Source: Rhizophagus clarus
Taxonomy: Eukaryota > Glomeromycota > Glomeromycetes > Glomerales > Glomeraceae
Reading direction: 5' to 3'
Assembly (NCBI GenBank): GCA_015698045.1
Contig: BLAL01000026.1
Coordinates: 248,001-312,000 of the forward strand
Length of the DNA stretch: 64,000 nucleotides
This document shows positions 60,952 to 64,000 of this stretch, piece by piece. The position numbers and the translations under genes were made by a program. The notes beneath the pieces were generated by a model. The model was not told the DNA's origin, did not search any database, and saw only the letters and a program-made list of their open reading frames with translations. Position 1 is the stretch's first letter; the number at the start of each line of letters is the position of its first letter.

Positions 60952-60976
60952 AGTTAACCAATCAGAAATATTTCCG
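60952..60976 (+). promoter_or_regulatory. CCAAT-containing 25-bp motif, copy 2
   Basis: The sequence includes AACCAATCAGAAATATTTCC and ends 169 bp upstream of the ETF-beta start. It is the partner of the copy at 59953-59977 (22 of 25 identical). Confidence 0.5.
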
Positions 60977-61145
60977 TACGTATCAATTCTGATGACCTGA
61001 TGACCAAGTAAGAGGATTTTCGTATTATTTATGTACTATGCTCTCGATCAAATAAATCTCATAAAATGTTACACGAATTTAAATCAATCATGATCCAAGA
61101 TTTGATGTACAATCAATCATTATTTTTTTCGTTTTTTTTTTTGAA

Positions 61146-62171
61146 ATGTCTAATTTAAAGATTCTTGTTGGTAAGTCCATTGATAATTTAATAATACAAT
61201 TTCAATAAAAGAAACGTTCTTCATTCTGTTAAACTTTAAACTATTCATTAGGGTGTAAAAGAGTAATAGATTTTGCGGTAAAAATTCGAGTTAATACAGC
61301 GAAAAAAGCTGTAGAGACAGCGAATATAAAACATTCCCTAAATCCATTTGATGAAATCGCGGTAGAGGAAGCGTTAAGATTGAGGGAAAAATTAGGCGAT
61401 AAAGTAGTAAAAGAAATTGTTGCTTTAACTTGCGGTCCACCAAAAGCGCAAGAGCAACTTAGAACAGCTTTAGCCATGGGAGCAGATAAAGCTATACACG
61501 TTGAAGTGGGCAAAGATGATAATGATGTAGCAAATATTTTGCAGCCGTTGGCTGTTGCTAAATTATTTAAAGCTATAGTTGAAAAAGAACAAGCAAATTT
61601 GGTTATTTTGGGTAAACAATCTATTGATGATGATGCTAGCCAAACTGGTCAAATGTTAGCTGGTCTCTTGAATTGGCCTCAGGTACTTTTTACGAAGCAA
61701 CTCTTAAATTTTTTATTTTTTTAAACCAATCAAAATTTATTTATACTTTTAGGCAACCTTTGCATCAAAAGTTGAGATAAATAACGACAAAATTACAGTA
61801 ACACGTGAAGTTGATGGCGGTTTGGAAACCATTAGCAGCACATTACCAGCGGTTGTGACTACCGATTTAAGGCAATTTTTTTTACAATTTTCATTTTAGA
61901 AATTATATATTTTTGATCAAAACAAAATATTTATTTATTTATTTATTTTTAATTTAAAAGGTTGAATGAACCTAGATTTGCCACCCTTCCCAATATTATG
62001 AAAGCAAAGAAAAAACCTTTAGTTAAATTTACACCTGATCAATTAAGTGTTGATATTACTCCAAGGCTAGAAACTATTTCTGTAGTAGAGCCACCAGCTA
62101 GGCAAGGTGGAACTAAAGTAGAATCTGTAGATGAGTTAATTTCTAAATTGAAAGAGGCTGGAGCTCTTTAA
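61146..62171 (+). CDS. Electron transfer flavoprotein beta subunit
   Basis: ETF-beta pairs with ETF-alpha in the mitochondrial matrix to pass electrons from acyl-CoA dehydrogenases to ETF-ubiquinone oxidoreductase. Exons 61146-61170, 61252-61682, 61753-61871 and 61961-62171 join in frame to 261 residues. Signatures are [42 protein letters not shown], the [20 protein letters not shown] block, [12 protein letters not shown], and [19 protein letters not shown]. The tail ends in STLP..AGAL-type helix residues ([10 protein letters not shown]). The third intron begins with GC, not GT. The stop lies 8 bp from the stop of RPB9 on the other strand. Confidence 0.95.
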
Positions 62172-62179
62172 ATGACGAA

Positions 62180-63103
62180 TCACCAATCTTCCGGATTATG
62201 ATATTCATTCTTTGGTAAATTAGTTATGGGATCATCGATTTCAGTTTCAAGCATTGTATTATTATTATTATTATACAATGGATCTATTTACGAAAGAAGA
62301 ATAAGACAAAAATATTAATTAGATAGAACTTTTTTATTGTAATAAAAAAAAATACAATTTAGCGAGAAGAATATTGAAAATTTTTTTGATACCTTGAAAT
62401 GTGTTATCTAGTCCTTGAGTACTGTATATGTCATTCATATAATTTTCATCTTCGGTATATCCATCAGGTATGTTCTCCTCATCTTGTGGAACTTGTTGTT
62501 TTGGCTTATTATCCTGATAGTCAGTCCATCTAAAACCACATTCAGTATTTGCACAAGCATAATATAATACCATTTTGGTATCTGAGCGACCTGAACGACG
62601 TGATTGTTGTTCAAAATATACTGCTTCTATATAACCACATTCTGGACATTCTTTCTCTGTGCGTGGCTTTATAAAATAATTTTTTTTTTTTTTTTAATAA
62701 ATTAATAAATTTTACAAAAAGTAATTTGTTTAAAATTCTTTACCAGTGTGGGATCGCAAGCTATATCTCGAACAATTGTAGTTATTTCACTATAGAACCA
62801 AAAAATTTTATTAATTAGATTGAAGTTTAAAAAGGAAGAAAAAAGTTTTTTCTTTTCTTTACCTAGATGAATTCATGAGCTCATTTCTATAAACACATTT
62901 GTTATCAGTTTCTTCTTGGTGTATACAATTACGACAAGCATAAAATAATTTATGAGCTTCTTTATCTTCTCTTGGGTATAACAAATTACTACTATTAACA
63001 ATAATAAAAAGGGGTTTGAAATATATAAAAAGTAATCTAATTTATTTGATACATTCATTAATATATATATTTACCATAGCTTACAGAATTTAAAGGTGGC
63101 CAT
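62180..63103 (-). CDS. RPB9: RNA polymerase II subunit RPB9 with a C-terminal extension
   Basis: RPB9 is the zinc-ribbon subunit that affects RNA polymerase II start choice and fidelity. Exons 63103-63075, 62991-62863, 62789-62744, 62666-62393 and 62283-62180 join in frame to 193 residues. The first zinc ribbon reads FKFCKLCSNLLYPRED and FYACRNCIHQE. The linker contains EITTIVRDIACDPTLPRTE. The second, TFIIS-like ribbon reads KECPECGYIEAVYFEQQSRR, then ACANTECGFRW. Yeast and human RPB9 end soon after this point (122 and 125 residues). Here about 75 further acidic, Asn-rich residues follow over two exons, ending NEYHNPEDW. Confidence 0.9.
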
Positions 63104-63795
63104 TTTTTCTGATTAAAAAAAGTAAATAAGGTAGAAATGAAACGATCAAAAAGAAGAGAAAAATTTCAATTTATTATTATTAAATGCATCTTATTGTATA
63201 TATTAATCACTATTTTAAACATGAGCCAAATGATTGGCTCACCTAATTTACTATATTAGTCCTAATTTTCTTTCTCGCAAATCATACGTTCGAAATTTCA
63301 CTGATAATGTTCCAAATTATCATTTTCTCAATTCAATTATGATAATTTGATATGGTCAAAGTTTGGGAAAGTTTCAATTATTATATTTTAAACTTAAAAA
63401 TAAAGAAATGTTTAAATTAAAACAAAGTAATTTTTCTATTCATTTGTATAAATTTATTTATTAATTTCAGTAAAATTATATCTAGTGTACAGGAAATCAA
63501 CCAATTGAACCTCCTCGACTTTTACTAACGCACGTGAAATTTTAATATTAAGTTATTATTTATTCTATCGAGGTTAATTTACTACTTTGAAAATGATAAA
63601 TTTGGATTGAATACCTAACAAAATAAATATATTTCGATATCCTCAATGAAAGTGTTGAAAAAAGTTTTTTTCGCGTTAAAAAAAAAGAAATATGTAAAAT
63701 TTTTATGAATAATATGTTTTTTACAGGGACGAGACCAAAAGAATTTTCGAACCTTTACACACTTAATATCGAACATTATACACACGCGAATTTTA
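63104..63795. other. Intergenic region upstream of RPB9
   Basis: Promoter of RPB9 and 3' flank of the next minus-strand gene. It is AT-rich, and no other feature was recognised. Confidence 0.5.
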
Positions 63796-63957
63796 TTATT
63801 CAAGTTTCAAATTTTGAAACTCATTCACGAGAAAATTTCCTGAATTATTGTTATTGTTATTGTTATTAAAAATTTGTTTTTTCTGAGCCTCTATGCCAGT
63901 CATGTTATCATCATCATCGAAACCAACAAAATTATTATTTATAATTGTAGAATTTGA
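63796..63957 (-). CDS. Last exon of an unidentified gene (continues off the right edge)
   Basis: After an acceptor TTTTTTTAATAG at 63958-63969, a frame reads SNSTIINNNFVGFDDDDNMT, then GIEAQKKQIF, an Asn run encoded by AAC/AAT repeats, and ends NLKLE at a stop at 63796-63798. The rest lies outside the window. There is no domain in this part; the composition is that of a disordered C-terminal tail. It is a real exon judging from the splice acceptor and coding composition, but identity is unknown. Confidence 0.5.
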   Translation of the reverse strand, partial: SNSTIINNNFVGFDDDDNMTGIEAQKKQIFNNNNNNNNSGNFLVNEFQNLKLE

Positions 63958-64000
63958 CTATTAAAAAAAGAGAATTAAGAAAATTATTGGTTTTACTTTT

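Larger units (their letters stand above)
59766..61145. other. Divergent intergenic region with CCAAT motifs
   Basis: 1.4 kb between nitronate monooxygenase and ETF-beta. Apart from the two CCAAT motifs it contains a threefold 9-bp repeat of CCGATTATC near 60280-60300, a small palindrome around GATATCGTCATATCGGCATATC (60210-60242) and several ATCCGTTT-like words at 60380-60425. No coding exon was seen. Confidence 0.5.

Overview
The window looks like nuclear DNA of an arbuscular mycorrhizal fungus (Glomeromycotina, Rhizophagus-like). It is very AT-rich and full of A and T runs. Its genes carry many short introns (mostly GT-AG, about 55-370 bp) and include fungal housekeeping families. It also holds families typical of these fungi: a MATA-type HMG-box protein, an AIG1-type GTPase, a DUF4238 protein and a Crypton-type tyrosine recombinase. 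Exon joins below were found by eye from reading-frame continuity and splice sites; most spliced lengths were checked to be multiples of three.

Positions 1-26 kb are a compact housekeeping block with alternating strands. In order: ORC5 (-, runs off the left edge), mitochondrial ribosomal protein uS10m (+), ORC1 (-), tRNA-Asn (+), mitochondrial ribosomal protein uS2m (+), a double GRF-finger/RING protein (-), a conserved protein of uncertain function (-), a 22-exon ABCC transporter (+), ATP23 (-), DPH4 (+), DUF4238 (-), a Kre9-like GPI-anchored wall protein (+), a Tat-SF1/CUS2 splicing factor (-) and an unknown protein with an eIF4E-binding-like motif (+).

Positions 26-52 kb are gene-poor and accessory. 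They hold a secreted class 3 lipase, the HMG-box protein, the AIG1 GTPase, a field of decayed tandem repeats (33.3-35.4 kb), a small Tyr/Gly/Asn-rich protein, a small two-exon unknown gene and an intact-frame Crypton-type recombinase whose first catalytic arginine is replaced. Three non-autonomous palindromic elements follow: a fold-back, one flanked by TA, and one hAT-like with perfect 8-bp target duplications.

Positions 52-64 kb return to dense housekeeping genes: a short tropomyosin (-), the TFIIIB subunit BDP1 (-), a METTL25-like methyltransferase (+), nitronate monooxygenase (-), ETF-beta (+), RPB9 with an unusual C-terminal tail (-), and the last exon of an unidentified gene (-).

Functional themes: two ORC subunits and two mitoribosomal proteins interleave within 6.3 kb. 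Two flavoprotein genes sit head to head and share a CCAAT-containing motif. Several neighbours are divergent with 65-200 bp between starts, or convergent with stops as little as 8 bp apart. No CRISPR array, operon or retrovirus-like element was recognised. The best candidates for new biology are the arginine-lacking Crypton recombinase and its small neighbour, the GRF-GRF-RING protein, the 123-residue tropomyosin, tailed RPB9, the TPKxNK repeats of ORC1, and the candidate eIF4E-binding protein.
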